From Cytobacillus eiseniae (GTDB taxonomy: Bacteria; Bacillota; Bacilli; Bacillales; Cytobacillaceae): DNA of 64,000 bases. Below are positions 18,610-30,107 of the stretch, piece after piece. The notes beneath the pieces are model-generated. The model worked only from the letters and a program-made list of their open reading frames with translations. It made no database searches and was not told the origin of the DNA. The stretch is taken from the NCBI RefSeq assembly GCF_017874625.1, contig NZ_JAGIKZ010000002.1:310001-374000 (forward strand). The letters are read 5' to 3'. A program made the position numbers and the translations under genes. Positions within the stretch are counted from its first letter, which is position 1. Every line of letters starts with the position of its first letter.

Positions 18610-19236
18610 ATGGAAAACTATTTGCTTTTTGTATTTATGTCCTTTTTGCTCATTATTTTGCCTGGTCCGGATACGGCAGTTATTACGAAAAATACAATTG
18701 TAAAGAAGAAAGCAGCAGGTATACAAACGACTTTTGGAACGCTAACCGCTCTATTTATTCATACACTAGCTGCAGTGTTTGGCTTATCTGCTCTTATAGT
18801 CAAATCAGCATTCCTTTTCACTATCCTAAAATATGTAGGTGCGGTTTATTTGATTTATCTTGGCTGTAAATCTATCCTATATATTATGAAAAAACAGCCG
18901 GTAACAGATCAAGCCCCTAATCAAGTGAATAAATACGCAAATGAATCAAACTTTAAGCAAGGGTTTTTAACAAATTTACTAAATCCAAAAGTAGCAGTAT
19001 TCTTTTTAACTTTTTTGCCACAATTTGCAGGAACAGGGGAGCATGCATTTATAGAATTTTTAGCGCTTGGTTTAACTTATACTATATTAACAATGATCTG
19101 GTTTTTCGTTTATATTTACTTAATCAACTTTGTCAGTCATTTTATGAAAAAGCCTTCTACAATGAAAGTAATGGAAGGATTTACTGGAGGTGTATTAATT
19201 TTATTTGGGGTAAAATTAGCTTTGGAAAAAAATTAG
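18610..19236 (+). CDS. LysE/RhtB family amino-acid exporter
   Basis: Integral membrane protein of 208 residues with about six hydrophobic segments and the LysE-type N-terminal signature PGPDTAVITKNTIVKKKAAG (residues 18-37). The GFLTNLLNPKVAVFFLTFLPQF motif is near residue 120. Members export amino acids or derivatives; substrate cannot be predicted. AGGGGTGGG precedes the ATG. It is inserted between cotE and mutS, and is flanked by a repeat remnant on the left and a terminator on the right, so it is an accessory single-gene unit. Confidence 0.88.
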   Translation: MENYLLFVFMSFLLIILPGPDTAVITKNTIVKKKAAGIQTTFGTLTALFIHTLAAVFGLSALIVKSAFLFTILKYVGAVYLIYLGCKSILYIMKKQPVTDQAPNQVNKYANESNFKQGFLTNLLNPKVAVFFLTFLPQFAGTGEHAFIEFLALGLTYTILTMIWFFVYIYLINFVSHFMKKPSTMKVMEGFTGGVLILFGVKLALEKN

Positions 19237-19285
19237 TTATAGATAGAATTGTAGAAAGCTGATCGCTAGCAATAGTTAATTCAAG

Positions 19286-19322
19286 AATGTAGCTTGCTTA
19301 AAGTAAGCTACATTTCTTTTTT
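19286..19322 (+). terminator. Terminator after the LysE-type exporter
   Basis: AATGTAGCTT / AAGCTACATT hairpin with TTCTTTTTT tail. Confidence 0.88.
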
Positions 19323-19416
19323 GTCTAGCTAAAGCTGAAAAAGAGAATATGATATAATAAGAGGTAACAATGATAAATACAAATTTAAATTGAAGAATGA
19401 AATGTTGGAGGATACA

Positions 19417-22014
19417 ATGTCATATACGCCAATGATACAGCAATATTTGAAAGTGAAGGCAGAGTATAAGGATGCCTTTTTATTTTTTCGTCTTGGTGAT
19501 TTTTACGAGATGTTTTTTGATGATGCGATTAAAGCATCACAGGAGTTAGAAATTACATTAACAAGCAGAGAAGGCGGTTCGGAAGACCGTATACCGATGT
19601 GTGGGGTTCCCCATCATTCTGCACGCCAATATATTGAGCAATTAGTTGAACGTGGCTTTAAAGTGGCAATTTGTGAACAGACGGAAGACCCGAAGCAGGC
19701 AAAAGGTGTTGTTAGAAGGGAAGTTGTTCAACTTATTACACCTGGCACAATGATGGAAGGCAAAGCGCTTCAAGAGAAAGAAAATAACTATATTTCTACC
19801 ATTACTCATTTTTCTGATAACACGTATGGCTTTGCATATAATGATCTGTCTACTGGCGAAACAAAGGTTACTATGATTCATACAGGTTTTGAGGAAGCAC
19901 TAAATGAGCTTTCATTATCAGGTGCAAAGGAAATCATTATTGCAGCTGATTTCAATGAAGAGTTACAGCGGAAATTGAAAGAACGCACAGTCTTAACCTT
20001 TTCTGTTGAAGAAGATTGCTCCGTTAAAGAAGGCTATGAGCCGCTATTAGCAGAGATTGATCAAGAAAAGCTGCGTATTACAGCTGCGAGACTATTTAAT
20101 TATTTATATCGGACACAAAAAAGAAGCTTAGATCATTTGCAAAAGGTTTCAATCTATCAGACACATCAATATATGAAAATTGATTATTTCTCCAAACGAA
20201 ACCTGGAGCTGACAGAAACCATCCGTTCAAAAGGAAAAAAAGGCTCCCTTCTATGGTTGCTTGATGAAACAAAAACAGCGATGGGTGGAAGATTATTAAA
20301 GCAATGGATTGATCGGCCGCTCGTAGATGAGCTTGAAATTATTAGACGACAAACATTAGTTGAAACCTTGATTTCTTCCTTTTTTGAACGGGAGGAATTA
20401 AGAGAAAAACTGAAAGAGGTCTATGACTTAGAGCGACTCGCAGGAAGAGTCGCATTTGGGAATGTGAATGCTCGAGATTTAGTCCAGCTTAGACGCTCAT
20501 TGCTTCAAATTCCATTTTTAAAGGAATTGTTAAAGAAGCTACCACATAAGGAGGCAGAGAAGCTTTCTGATCGATTAGACGCATGTGAAGAAGTCGTTGA
20601 CCTTCTTGAACAGGCAATTGTCGATAACCCGCCATTAGTCATTAAGGACGGAAATATGATTAAGGATGGATATAACGAAGTCCTAGACCGATATCGTGAT
20701 GCAACTAGAAATGGGAAGACATGGATTGCTCAGCTTGAGAAACAAGAACGGGAAAAAACGGGCATTAAATCGTTAAAGGTCGGATATAACCGTGTATTTG
20801 GTTATTATATTGAAGTAACAAGGGCGAACTTGCATCTTCTAGAAGAAGGAAGATACGAGAGAAAACAAACATTAACAAATGCCGAACGTTTTATTACACC
20901 TGAACTAAAGGAAAAGGAAGCACTTATTCTCCAGGCAGAAGAAAAAAGTATGGAGCTTGAATATGAGTTATTTACTGCGGTTCGTGAGCATGTAAAGGAA
21001 TTTATTCCAAGACTGCAGGCTTTAGCAAAATTGGTGAGTGAGCTTGATGTCTTGCAGTGCTTTGCAACAGTCAGTGAAGGTCGGCACTATGTGAAACCAA
21101 ACTTTTCAACAGACCGTCGAATTGTAATAAAAGATGGACGTCATCCAGTCGTTGAAAAGGTCATGAATGCGCAGGAATATGTTCCAAATGATTGTTATAT
21201 GGACGCAGATAGAGAAATGCTGCTCATTACTGGCCCGAATATGTCAGGGAAAAGCACGTATATGAGACAAATTGCCTTAACAGCGATTTTAGCGCAAATT
21301 GGCTGTTACGTTCCAGCATCAGAAGCTGAACTGCCAATATTTGATCAAGTATTTACACGTATAGGTGCGGCAGATGACCTTATTTCTGGCCAGAGTACCT
21401 TCATGGTCGAAATGCTTGAGGCCCGAAATGCGATTGTTCATTCAACGAAAAACAGCTTAATTCTCTTTGATGAAATCGGTCGTGGCACATCCACATATGA
21501 CGGCATGGCATTAGCACAGGCAATGATTGAATATATTCATGATCATATTGGAGCAAAAACGTTGTTTTCTACCCATTATCATGAATTAACCGTGTTAGAA
21601 GATGCCCTTCATATGGTGAAGAATATCCATGTGCGTGCCGTTGAACAAAATGGCAAAGTTGTCTTTCTTCATAAAATTAAAGAAGGTGCAGCAGACAAAA
21701 GCTATGGAATTCATGTCGCACAGCTAGCTGAATTGCCAAAGGTACTTATTCAAAGAGCGAGTGAAATCTTAGCTGGACTTGAACAAAAGGATGAAGGGCA
21801 GCCGATTCAAAAAGCGGCAGAATCGACTCCGAAAATAGCTGAACCGGATGCACAGCTTTCTTTCTTCAATGAACCAGTAGAAACAAAAGCTACAACTTTC
21901 CGTTCAAAAGAAAAGCATGTATTGGAAAAAATAAAAGAGCTGGATATATTAGATATGACGCCAATGCAAGCAATGAATATTTTATATGATCTTCATAAAA
22001 AAATAAAAAGCTAA
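19417..22014 (+). CDS. mutS: DNA mismatch repair protein MutS
   Basis: Mismatch-recognition ATPase, 865 residues. The mismatch-binding F-x-E motif is present near the start ([10 protein letters not shown]), followed by connector, lever and clamp domains and the ABC-type ATPase with Walker [11 protein letters not shown], the [11 protein letters not shown] segment and Walker [14 protein letters not shown]. The ATG at 19417 follows GGAGG by five bases and gives the usual [11 protein letters not shown] start; an in-frame TTG 27 bases upstream has no such support. mutL starts 29 bases after the stop, one operon. Confidence 0.97.
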   Translation: MSYTPMIQQYLKVKAEYKDAFLFFRLGDFYEMFFDDAIKASQELEITLTSREGGSEDRIPMCGVPHHSARQYIEQLVERGFKVAICEQTEDPKQAKGVVRREVVQLITPGTMMEGKALQEKENNYISTITHFSDNTYGFAYNDLSTGETKVTMIHTGFEEALNELSLSGAKEIIIAADFNEELQRKLKERTVLTFSVEEDCSVKEGYEPLLAEIDQEKLRITAARLFNYLYRTQKRSLDHLQKVSIYQTHQYMKIDYFSKRNLELTETIRSKGKKGSLLWLLDETKTAMGGRLLKQWIDRPLVDELEIIRRQTLVETLISSFFEREELREKLKEVYDLERLAGRVAFGNVNARDLVQLRRSLLQIPFLKELLKKLPHKEAEKLSDRLDACEEVVDLLEQAIVDNPPLVIKDGNMIKDGYNEVLDRYRDATRNGKTWIAQLEKQEREKTGIKSLKVGYNRVFGYYIEVTRANLHLLEEGRYERKQTLTNAERFITPELKEKEALILQAEEKSMELEYELFTAVREHVKEFIPRLQALAKLVSELDVLQCFATVSEGRHYVKPNFSTDRRIVIKDGRHPVVEKVMNAQEYVPNDCYMDADREMLLITGPNMSGKSTYMRQIALTAILAQIGCYVPASEAELPIFDQVFTRIGAADDLISGQSTFMVEMLEARNAIVHSTKNSLILFDEIGRGTSTYDGMALAQAMIEYIHDHIGAKTLFSTHYHELTVLEDALHMVKNIHVRAVEQNGKVVFLHKIKEGAADKSYGIHVAQLAELPKVLIQRASEILAGLEQKDEGQPIQKAAESTPKIAEPDAQLSFFNEPVETKATTFRSKEKHVLEKIKELDILDMTPMQAMNILYDLHKKIKS

Positions 22015-22043
22015 TACTAGCTATATCATGTGAGGTGTAGGCA

Positions 22044-23918
22044 ATGACAAAAATCATCCAGCTTGATGATGCCCTTTCGAATAAAATAGCTGCTGGGGAA
22101 GTAGTTGAAAGGCCTGCATCTGTTGTTAAAGAACTAGTAGAAAATGCGATTGATGCAGGCAGTACAGTGATTGAAATTGAGACAGAAGAAGCTGGTCTTG
22201 CAAAAATTCGTATTATTGACAATGGGGATGGCATTGAGGAAGATGATGTACTGACCGCCTTTCAGCGTCATGCAACTAGCAAAATTAAAGATGAAACAGA
22301 TCTTTTTCGTATACGTACACTTGGATTCCGTGGTGAAGCATTGCCGAGTATTGCCTCTGTTTCAAGAATCGATATGAAAACGTCCACAGGAGATATTGGT
22401 ACTCGCATTCAAGTAGAAGGTGGCAAGGTTCAAGAAATAGAAAGGGCACCTGCAAGAAAAGGAACAGATTTAACGGTGTCAGATCTCTTTTTCAATACAC
22501 CTGCAAGGCTAAAATATATGAAAACGATCCATACAGAACTTGGGAATATTACAGATGTTGTCAATCGTTTGGCACTAGCGCATCCAGAGGTATCTATTCG
22601 GCTTATTCATAATGACCGAAAACTATTGCATACGAATGGAAATGGCGATGTCCGCCAAGTGTTAGCAGCTATTTATGGCTTAAATATTGTTAAAAAAATG
22701 GTGCCAATTGAAGCACAATCTTTAGATTTTCGTATAAATGGCTATGCGGCATTACCAGAAATCACGAGGGCCTCCAGAAATTATATATCAACGATGATCA
22801 ATGGCCGATTCATTAAAAATTATCCGCTGGCAAAAGCGATTCAGGAAGGCTATCATACACTGCTGCCAATTGGCCGTTACCCTATTGCCTTATTAAATAT
22901 TGAAATGGATCCATTATTAGTGGATGTGAATGTACATCCTTCTAAAATGGAAGTGCGACTAAGTAAGGAGCAGGAATTAAATATTCTAGTAACTGAAGCG
23001 TTTAAGAACGCATTTAAGTCACAACAATTAATTCCAACAGGCTTTACAGAACCGAAAGCAGTTAAACCGAGAGAGGAACAAACATTTTTAAATTTGGATC
23101 ATATGCCAAATGCTCGACCGATTCAAGAAACAAATATTGAAGAATTCAAACCAGCTTATATTGTGGAAAATATTGCAGAAGCTATGCCGCAGAAAGACGT
23201 TTTCTCCATCCAATCGAATGTTTTTCATGAAGAAAAAGGGATGAGCGTTCCTTCATATGAAGCAAATAGGGAAGCGATAACTAAAGAAGAAGATAGCGAC
23301 ATTCATTTTCAATCATCTGAGCAGCCTTTAGCATCTAGGGTTCCCCCTCTATATCCAATAGGACAAATGCACGGGACCTATATATTTGCTCAAAATGAAA
23401 AAGGACTATATATCATTGACCAGCATGCAGCTCAAGAACGGATTAAATACGAATATTTCAAAGAAAAAGTAGGACAAGTTGAAAGTGAGCTCCAAGAAAT
23501 GCTCATTCCGCTTACTTTTGAATACTCAACTGATGAATTTATCAAAATTGATGAATACAAGCACGAACTAGAAAAAGTTGGTGTATTCTTAGAGCCGTTC
23601 GGTCATAACAGCTATATTATTCGCTCCCATCCCCAATGGCTTCCAAAAGGAGAAGAGCAAGAAATTATTGAAGATATGATTGAGCAGCTGCTTTCTATGA
23701 AGCGAGTTGATATTAAAAAACTGCGGGAAGAAGCGGCCATTATGATGAGCTGTAAGGCATCGATTAAAGCCAATCATCATTTAAGAAATGATGAAATCCA
23801 AGCATTGCTTGATGAACTAAGACAAACGACCGATCCATTTACATGCCCACACGGACGTCCAATCATTATTCAGTATTCGATTTATGAGATGGAGAAGATG
23901 TTTAAGCGGGTGATGTAG
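22044..23918 (+). CDS. mutL: DNA mismatch repair endonuclease MutL
   Basis: Protein of 624 residues with an N-terminal GHKL ATPase ([27 protein letters not shown], and [14 protein letters not shown] at about residue 150) and a C-terminal dimerisation/endonuclease domain. The metal-binding motif [12 protein letters not shown] is at about 477, and CPHGRP lies near the C-terminus (about 601). These motifs mark the endonuclease-competent type found in organisms lacking MutH. GTGAGGTGTAGG precedes the ATG. Cotranscribed with mutS and closed by a terminator. Confidence 0.97.
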   Translation: MTKIIQLDDALSNKIAAGEVVERPASVVKELVENAIDAGSTVIEIETEEAGLAKIRIIDNGDGIEEDDVLTAFQRHATSKIKDETDLFRIRTLGFRGEALPSIASVSRIDMKTSTGDIGTRIQVEGGKVQEIERAPARKGTDLTVSDLFFNTPARLKYMKTIHTELGNITDVVNRLALAHPEVSIRLIHNDRKLLHTNGNGDVRQVLAAIYGLNIVKKMVPIEAQSLDFRINGYAALPEITRASRNYISTMINGRFIKNYPLAKAIQEGYHTLLPIGRYPIALLNIEMDPLLVDVNVHPSKMEVRLSKEQELNILVTEAFKNAFKSQQLIPTGFTEPKAVKPREEQTFLNLDHMPNARPIQETNIEEFKPAYIVENIAEAMPQKDVFSIQSNVFHEEKGMSVPSYEANREAITKEEDSDIHFQSSEQPLASRVPPLYPIGQMHGTYIFAQNEKGLYIIDQHAAQERIKYEYFKEKVGQVESELQEMLIPLTFEYSTDEFIKIDEYKHELEKVGVFLEPFGHNSYIIRSHPQWLPKGEEQEIIEDMIEQLLSMKRVDIKKLREEAAIMMSCKASIKANHHLRNDEIQALLDELRQTTDPFTCPHGRPIIIQYSIYEMEKMFKRVM

Positions 23919-23920
23919 GA

Positions 23921-23966
23921 TAAAGCAATGGAGAACCTTTGACGAGGTTTTCTGTTGCTTTTTTTA
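23921..23966 (+). terminator. Terminator after mutL
   Basis: AAAGCAA ... AACCT / AGGTT ... TTGCTTT hairpin with two bulged sides and a seven-T run. Confidence 0.85.
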
Positions 23967-23974
23967 TCATTTAG

Positions 23975-24052
23975 GAAAATATAAACTCGCACGTTGTGTA
24001 AAATTTTATGAGTAGTTTAGTCTACGTCCAGCTTCGGCTCCTGCTCATTTGT
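23975..24052 (+). repeat. Dispersed intergenic repeat, copy C (left end only)
   Basis: Matches the left ends of copies A (344) and B (31247, reverse): CGCACGTTGTGTA, TTTATGAGTAGTTTAGTCTACG and TCCAGCTTCGG. It then jumps to CTCATTTGTT, so the interior is deleted. Confidence 0.72.
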
Positions 24053-24099
24053 TATTTGTAGGATGATTCAAAAAATGATACCTTTGTCAGGTATCACAA

Positions 24100-24330
24100 T
24101 TAGTCAAAGTATTTATTGTGATTATTACTTTGTTTATTTTTTGAATAGCTGCTAAATAAGTATTCTCTGTTTTTATCTGAATAATATTCACTTATTGGTT
24201 GTAATAGCCAGACAAATGCACCACCAATTGCAATGCCTATTTTCCAGTAACCGAGAACAAATGATGTGATAGATGCTATGGGGAGAGTAATTAGAATGCC
24301 AATTAATACATTTTTAAGATTATTTTTCAT
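24100..24330 (-). CDS. Small hypothetical membrane protein
   Basis: Unrecognised 76-residue protein with two hydrophobic segments (about residues 8-25 and 28-45) and a polar, basic tail (KNKQSNNHNKYFD). AGGGTGAT lies four bases before the ATG, which supports it as a real gene. It stands alone in an accessory patch between mutL and mreBH. Confidence 0.6.
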   Translation of the reverse strand: MKNNLKNVLIGILITLPIASITSFVLGYWKIGIAIGGAFVWLLQPISEYYSDKNREYLFSSYSKNKQSNNHNKYFD

Positions 24331-24591
24331 ATTATCACCCTAAACATTTATTTTATTTTACTACGTTAGGGTCTATAAGAAGGTTTCAAAAAAATAACAA
24401 AAATAGGAGTGATTTTACTGTAAATATAAAAATCAGCTGAAAAAATAAGCAGTTTAGCACGGATTAAGTTATACCTAGGCATTATTGCAGTTATTAGAGT
24501 CACAATGATTGTTTTTTTAGCTGACAACTCAAACTCTTAAGGTTACCCTAAAGAGTTTGGTGGATAGGAATAAGCTAATAGTTGATTAGCT

Positions 24592-25053
24592 TTATATGTT
24601 TTTATTTGGCTTCTCAATGTATTTTTGGAATCCATAATTCAACAGAGAAAGGAAATAGTAAAGGACAAAAATTTTAGTTGAAGTGAATTTCTTGAATTTG
24701 AAATGTCCAATTTTTTGGAAAATCGGGCATAGCAAATAAGCAAAAATAAAGTCAATAACAAGATTTGAAATAGCATATAACGAAAATTTTCCAAAAGTTA
24801 AATGAAATATCCATAAATTAATTGTAAAAAACGGACCCAAGATAAAAGCTAATGCGTCAAATACCATATATTTGTAACCGCCCTTTACTTTCCACCAATT
24901 AAATATTGGACTTAACATTTCAATAATAAGTAGAAGAAAAGAGCAAAAAAATGTGACAGGTAAATACCTTTTAAAAGATTGTTTTGGCAGAAAGATTATA
25001 ACAATTACCCATAAACAAATCGCATTAAATATTCTAAAAAAATTGGCAGGCAT
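24592..25053 (-). CDS. CBO0543-like integral membrane protein
   Basis: Protein of 153 residues with four to five hydrophobic helices. Residue pairs such as FNWWKVKGGYKY, FILGPFFTINLWIFHLTFGKF and LVIDFIFAYLLCPIFQKIG resemble the CBO0543 family of Bacillus and Clostridium membrane proteins of unknown function. The ATG is preferred because an in-frame GTG nine bases upstream is part of the GAGGTG ribosome site. Read on the reverse strand, with no close partner. Base composition is more A+T-rich than the conserved neighbours, consistent with an accessory gene. Confidence 0.6.
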   Translation of the reverse strand: MPANFFRIFNAICLWVIVIIFLPKQSFKRYLPVTFFCSFLLLIIEMLSPIFNWWKVKGGYKYMVFDALAFILGPFFTINLWIFHLTFGKFSLYAISNLVIDFIFAYLLCPIFQKIGHFKFKKFTSTKIFVLYYFLSLLNYGFQKYIEKPNKNI

Positions 25054-25365
25054 ATTATTCACCTCGATTTTTTTTTAGTGTGTGAAATTTTAGAGGGATT
25101 ATACATAAGTAAACACTAGACTGTGTGATAATTATTCAATGGAAGAGGATGCGTGAATTAAGTAGAAGGAGAGATAATAACAAATTATAGTTCAATTGAG
25201 AAATGACTGTAAGATTCGCATGTGCTAATAAATAGAAGAGATAATATTAAAATGAATTTCACGAAAGATAGAAGATGATAATAATATTATGTAAACTGTA
25301 TAGAAATATCACAGCTGACTTTAATAACAAATTCAAGTATATAATAATATTATTATGTTAACTAA
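25054..25365. other. Intergenic gap upstream of the CBO0543-like gene
   Basis: About 310 very A+T-rich bases with no ORF or repeat I can support. It should carry the promoter of the reverse-strand gene to its left. Confidence 0.45.
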
Positions 25366-25408
25366 TAAAAAGAGAAGAACAATGTTCATCTTGAACATTG
25401 TTCTTCTC
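25366..25408 (-). terminator. Terminator after mreBH
   Basis: Perfect 17-base stem (arms beginning GAGAAGAACA) with a three-base loop. On the reverse strand it is followed by TTTTTATT. Confidence 0.92.
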
Positions 25409-25421
25409 AAGAATATCTATT

Positions 25422-26429
25422 TTATTTTACTGCTGTTTGCAACTTTCCAATATATTTTAAAGCTTTGCCCGTTCCAATAGCAACTGATTCTAATGGGCTA
25501 GGGGCTAGATGGACAGGGACAAAAATTTCATTTGAAATCCATTCCTGTAATCCATTAATTAGGGCGCCGCCTCCAGATAATATGACACCTCTATCAACGA
25601 TATCCCCACTAAGTTCTGCTGGACAATCTTCCAAAGTTGCACGGATTGCTTCAAGGATATGCAGCAATGATTCTTTCATTGCATCACGAATTTTATAGGA
25701 AGATAAGGTGATTGTTTTCGGTAGTCCAGTTACAAGATCCCGTCCGCGAACCTCCATTGTTATTTCGTCATGGTCAACAAGTGCGTAACCAAGTTCAACT
25801 TTCACTTGCTCAGCTGTTCTTTCTCCAATAAGGACATTGAATTCTTTTCGAACATAATGAATAATGTCATCATCCAACTTATCCCCGCCAATACGAACGG
25901 AATGACAAGAAACAACGCCTCCATAGGAAATAATTGCGACTTCTGTAGAGCCGCCTCCGATATCTACAACTACATTGGCGACAGGTTCATCAACTGGTAA
26001 GTTAGCGCCAATAGCGGCTGCAACAGGTTCTTCGATTAAATGTACCTGTTTTGCCCCGGCATTTTTAACGGCATCATGAATGGCTCTTCTCTCTACACTT
26101 GTTGATCCTGAAGGCGTACATATGATGACATTTGGTTTTCTAATAGAAAAACCAGCTTTCTTTGTTGCTTTCGTCATTACATAACGCAGCATTTCTGTAG
26201 TTGTGTCATAATCAGCGATAACCCCATCTTTTAACGGACGAATCGCAACAATTTTTCCAGGGGTTTTTCCAATCATTTGTTTTGCTTCGATTCCAACTGC
26301 TAACACTTTTTTCGTTATTGTATCCATTGCTACTACAGATGGCTCATTATATGTAATTCCTTTATTTTTACAATAGACTAATATATTGGCAGTTCCAAGG
26401 TCAATCCCGATTTCATAAGTTGCTAACAT
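25422..26429 (-). CDS. mreBH: MreB-like actin homologue MreBH
   Basis: Bacterial actin of 335 residues that forms membrane-associated filaments guiding lateral cell-wall synthesis and hydrolases. Actin-fold phosphate and adenosine motifs are visible: [12 protein letters not shown] (6-17), IICTPSGST (about 107), [13 protein letters not shown] (about 156), [11 protein letters not shown] and [13 protein letters not shown] (about 286). Similarity to MreBH is closer than to MreB or Mbl by the [14 protein letters not shown] start and the [16 protein letters not shown] region. The ATG is chosen for the AGGTGGG eight bases upstream. Monocistronic. Confidence 0.9.
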   Translation of the reverse strand: MLATYEIGIDLGTANILVYCKNKGITYNEPSVVAMDTITKKVLAVGIEAKQMIGKTPGKIVAIRPLKDGVIADYDTTTEMLRYVMTKATKKAGFSIRKPNVIICTPSGSTSVERRAIHDAVKNAGAKQVHLIEEPVAAAIGANLPVDEPVANVVVDIGGGSTEVAIISYGGVVSCHSVRIGGDKLDDDIIHYVRKEFNVLIGERTAEQVKVELGYALVDHDEITMEVRGRDLVTGLPKTITLSSYKIRDAMKESLLHILEAIRATLEDCPAELSGDIVDRGVILSGGGALINGLQEWISNEIFVPVHLAPSPLESVAIGTGKALKYIGKLQTAVK

Positions 26430-26782
26430 AATTTTCCCACCTAATTCTTTCATTTTCATTAAAACCTTCTCATACGGTATCATGTTTTTTGGGGGTTCTT
26501 ATGGATTGTTATCGAAACGTTAATGAAATGTAATGAAAGAAGAAAAATTATCCATAAACAAATGACTATTGTCGGATGAATAGGATGAGGTAAATCTGTT
26601 AATAATGCTTAGATGTTAGGAAGCCACTATTTGTCGTACATTCATACGATATAGGAAGTTATGTGACACAAAAATAGAAGAGGGTTAAAACAGGAAAGTA
26701 TGATTACTTTGTGTTACGATTATAGAAAATATCCAAATTCATCTAATGATGAAAAGGATATTATCGTTGTAGTAAAGGCAGT
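26430..26782. other. Divergent gap mreBH / miaA
   Basis: About 350 bases between divergent genes. They must hold promoters for both, but no element stands out clearly and there is no RNA or repeat. Confidence 0.45.
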
Positions 26783-27754
26783 GTGAACAAATTGAAAGAG
26801 AAAGATAAGCTTTTAGTGCTAATTGGTCCAACAGCAGTAGGCAAGACGAAATTAAGTATTGAATTGGCCAAACGATTTAACGGAGAGATAATCAGCGGGG
26901 ATTCAATGCAAATCTATCGGGGAATGGATATTGGTACAGCTAAAATAAAGCAAGAAGAAATGGATGGGGTTCCCCACCATTTAATTGATATCAAAAATCC
27001 AGATGAACCTTTTTCTGTTGCTGAATTTCAACAATTAGTAAGAGAGAAAATAGCAGAAATTACGAGTAGAAATAAGCTGCCAATGATTGTTGGCGGTACA
27101 GGTTTATACATCCAATCCGTTATTTATGATTATCAATTTTCTGATGCACCTTCTGATGATTCCTTTAGAAGGGTGCTGGAGGAAAAAGCAAAAATAGATG
27201 GCAATGAGAAGCTTCACCAAGAATTAATGGAAGTGGATCCAGAAAGTGCCAGTAAAATTCACCCGAATAATATCCGTAGGGTCATTCGTGCTCTAGAAGT
27301 CATTCATTGTACAGGAAAAACAGTTAGTGACTATCAGGAGAGACAAGTGCCAGATTTATTGTATCAAACAGTGATCATTGGTTTAACAATGGAACGAGAA
27401 ATACTTTATGGCAGGATAAATCAGAGGGTAGATCTTATGGTTCAGGAAGGACTTCTTCCGGAAGTGGAGAATTTGTTTCATCAAGGAGTAAAGGACTGTC
27501 AATCGATTCAAGCAATCGGCTATAAAGAAATTTATCAATACTTAAATCATCGTTCTTCTTTAGAAGATGCGATCGAGCAATTAAAGCAGAATTCACGCAG
27601 GTATGCTAAAAGACAGCTCACATGGTTCCGAAATAAAATGAATGTCGATTGGTTTGAGATGACAGCAACAATCAATTCAGCAAATGTAGAAAAAAAACTT
27701 AATGAAATTTCAACACATATTGAAGGAAAGCTACAAATAAAATCGAATACATAG
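26783..27754 (+). CDS. miaA: tRNA dimethylallyltransferase MiaA
   Basis: Transfers dimethylallyl from DMAPP to A37 of tRNAs reading UNN codons; 323 residues. The P-loop [11 protein letters not shown] (about 13-23), the [16 protein letters not shown] block (about 38-53) and the [15 protein letters not shown]-terminal motif are all present. The start is GTG with only a weak AAAGG upstream. Followed after 29 bases by hfq, an ancient gene pair. MiaB (14312) acts on its product. Confidence 0.96.
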   Translation: MNKLKEKDKLLVLIGPTAVGKTKLSIELAKRFNGEIISGDSMQIYRGMDIGTAKIKQEEMDGVPHHLIDIKNPDEPFSVAEFQQLVREKIAEITSRNKLPMIVGGTGLYIQSVIYDYQFSDAPSDDSFRRVLEEKAKIDGNEKLHQELMEVDPESASKIHPNNIRRVIRALEVIHCTGKTVSDYQERQVPDLLYQTVIIGLTMEREILYGRINQRVDLMVQEGLLPEVENLFHQGVKDCQSIQAIGYKEIYQYLNHRSSLEDAIEQLKQNSRRYAKRQLTWFRNKMNVDWFEMTATINSANVEKKLNEISTHIEGKLQIKSNT

Positions 27755-27783
27755 TATTAGAGATAAAAGAGGAGGATATAAGG

Positions 27784-28014
27784 ATGAAAACTTCTATCAA
27801 TATTCAAGACCAATTTTTAAATCAGCTTCGCAAGGATAACACAAATGTCACTGTATTTTTATTAAATGGATTCCAGATTCGCGGACAAATTAAAGGCTTT
27901 GATAATTTTACAGTACTTTTTGAATCTGAAGGGAAGCAGCAGCTCGTATACAAACACGCCATTTCAACATTTGCTCCTCAACGTAATGTTCAACTCGATA
28001 TGGATAATCAATAA
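27784..28014 (+). CDS. hfq: RNA chaperone Hfq
   Basis: Sm-like hexameric RNA-binding protein, 76 residues, the compact Bacillus form lacking the long C-terminal tail. Sm1 ([22 protein letters not shown]) and Sm2 with the conserved YKHAIST motif are intact. GAGGAGGATATAAGG precedes the ATG. Cotranscribed with miaA and closed by a terminator. Confidence 0.97.
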   Translation: MKTSINIQDQFLNQLRKDNTNVTVFLLNGFQIRGQIKGFDNFTVLFESEGKQQLVYKHAISTFAPQRNVQLDMDNQ

Positions 28015-28036
28015 TTCATTATATATAGACATACAA

Positions 28037-28067
28037 AACCCGTTTCTTATTCGAAACGGGTTATTTT
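28037..28067 (+). terminator. Terminator after hfq
   Basis: AACCCGTTTC / GAAACGGGTT hairpin followed by ATTTT. Confidence 0.85.
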
Positions 28068-28363
28068 CATTATTTCATTCTGTAATAGATGTGTATATTT
28101 TGTGAATAATTAATAAGTAATATTGATATATATCTGAAAATTTCGTAACCTTAATACGTAAATTAGAAAATTATGGATTTCCCCATGTTATAAAAATTAA
28201 TACTATGTATTTAATCCTCACACGATAATAAAAAAATGAAAAGATCTCTAGGACTATCAATATTTTAGATTCCTCGTATTTTCTATCTTCTTTGTTAGTA
28301 AATTTAAATTGGCTATGAACTTATAGAATCTCAGCATTTTGCGTTAAGGTGGTCTTTAAGAAA

Positions 28364-29626
28364 ATGAAAGTATTTTCTCGGTGGACGATTAATAAAAACC
28401 TTGCTTTATTTATTATCCTAACAGTAGGATTGCTATTTATTGGTAGTGTTTGTACTGCTATTATTGCAAACAAGTACTTCCAGTCACCATATTTTATGGA
28501 ATATGAATCTTTGCTACTAGCTGGTTTATTTTTGTTATTTTCTGTGTTTTTATACTTTAAAGGAAAATACGTATATATTTATACAATATTTATTTACTTA
28601 TTTTTCTTTTCATCTCAAATACTTATGATTTTGGGTTTACTACATAATTCAAATTTTTTTATGTATACTTTGAGTGCAATATATCTTTTAGTTTCAATTC
28701 TGTTTATAATCCATATAAAAAATATTGATATCTTTCGAACATATCATGTTACTAAATTATCAAATCTAATAATTTCAATCATTTTAATATTTGTATTTGA
28801 AATAAGTGTTACACTATTCATCTTTCTTCGTTCAGATCTCATTCAAAAATTAATTTTCTCCATTCCAAGTGACATTATCTATGTTATACCTTGGAATCTA
28901 CTTACTAGTACTATAAGTTTATGTGGTTGTTTATTAATAATTAGATACATAATGAAAATGAGAATTAAAGATTTATTTAGGGAAATTGGGATTTTTTCTA
29001 TAAGAGATTTTAAAATTGGATTTATAGTTATTATAATTATTATTGTACTTCTTCAGATCGAAGGGGTTTTTATCAACTTATTTTTTGAGTATCCTTATTC
29101 GGCAAAATATGTTACAAGTAATTCTTGGAAAGAATCATTGACCTTCTTTTTAGATTTTTTGGGAGTTGGGATGCACGAAGAAATTATTTATAGGGGATTC
29201 TTATTTTATACCGTTTATTGCGCTATTGATAAAAACAAACAGTCATTATTTAACTTAATCATGGTTATCATCCTATCCCAAGCGCTTTTTAGTGTAAGCC
29301 ATCTTCCAAGAATGTTAATATTATTTGATTTTTATTCGATATTAGATATTATATTGGGGTTACTCCAATATTTTGCTTTCGGTATTTTTTTTCTGATTTG
29401 TTATATTAGGACTAAGAGTATCTATGCAGTTATATTTATACATACACTTTATAATTACGGAGGTACACAATATAGTGTAGAATTCTTAGGATTCCTTGCT
29501 TCACATGCACCTTTTACAATCTTCTTTGTAATCACATTACTTTTATTCTGGGACCATATTCCAAGAGTGAGGAATAGGAAAACACGCAAAACTACTTATA
29601 GCAATGAGACGCAAACGCAGACATAA
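28364..29626 (+). CDS. CPBP family intramembrane metalloprotease
   Basis: Polytopic membrane protein of 420 residues, very hydrophobic, with eight or more helices. The C-terminal CPBP/Abi domain carries the glutamate motif in GMHEEIIYRGF (about 270), a second motif FSVSHLPR (about 310) and a third with FIHTLYNYG (about 365), the expected zinc ligands. Family members are type II CAAX prenyl-protease relatives involved in bacteriocin immunity or membrane-protein processing. The ATG at 28364 is preferred over an in-frame GTG 15 bases upstream that lies in the AAGGTGG ribosome site. Strongly A+T-rich, a probable insertion into the hfq-spoVK interval. Confidence 0.83.
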   Translation: MKVFSRWTINKNLALFIILTVGLLFIGSVCTAIIANKYFQSPYFMEYESLLLAGLFLLFSVFLYFKGKYVYIYTIFIYLFFFSSQILMILGLLHNSNFFMYTLSAIYLLVSILFIIHIKNIDIFRTYHVTKLSNLIISIILIFVFEISVTLFIFLRSDLIQKLIFSIPSDIIYVIPWNLLTSTISLCGCLLIIRYIMKMRIKDLFREIGIFSIRDFKIGFIVIIIIIVLLQIEGVFINLFFEYPYSAKYVTSNSWKESLTFFLDFLGVGMHEEIIYRGFLFYTVYCAIDKNKQSLFNLIMVIILSQALFSVSHLPRMLILFDFYSILDIILGLLQYFAFGIFFLICYIRTKSIYAVIFIHTLYNYGGTQYSVEFLGFLASHAPFTIFFVITLLLFWDHIPRVRNRKTRKTTYSNETQTQT

Positions 29627-29654
29627 TAATAGAATGAAAAATTTCATCTTTGTG

Positions 29655-29685
29655 GAGAAGAGAGGAGAAGACTCCTCTTTTCTTT
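29655..29685 (+). terminator. Terminator after the CPBP protease
   Basis: GAGAAGAGAGGAG / CTCCTCTTTTC hairpin with a T-rich tail. Confidence 0.8.
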
Positions 29686-30107
29686 ATTCGCCTTATTCCA
29701 GTACTTTAGTCAACTGTGTCCTAGTAGGCGTGTCGTTTTTACACCTTTCCGTTTAGTTATCCGTAAATGCATTAAGATCATCTTTGCTTTCATAAGTTTC
29801 ACGATTGCCATCTATTCTACAATTGTCTCCATTTGTTACGATTTTGCCTTTTCAAAAAGTTAGTAACTTAGACTAGTCGCTTTATCAATGTCTCCATTTA
29901 CAAAATCAATCTTCCCACAAATTAAGATTCCATATTAAGCGTGGTTTTTTGTATGATTTCAGCAAAATCTTTAATGAAGTTCGCAGGGCTTGAATACATA
30001 TAGATATAGTATTGTTTCTAAGAATCAATCCGTATTGGGGATATAGGCATTTGTCACAAAAAATACTTCTAGGCGTATACTGTTTTGAGAACGTGAGGTG
30101 AAAGCTT
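29686..30107. other. Gap upstream of spoVK with a possible gene remnant
   Basis: About 420 bases without an open gene. On the reverse strand 29755-29860 reads GKIVTNGDNCRIDGNRETY and onward to a stop, and a frame-shifted stretch to its right reads GKIDFVNGDID. This looks like debris of a coding sequence but I cannot name it. Near the right end, TTGTCA and TATACT (30053 to about 30080, 19-base spacing) could be the spoVK promoter. Confidence 0.3.
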
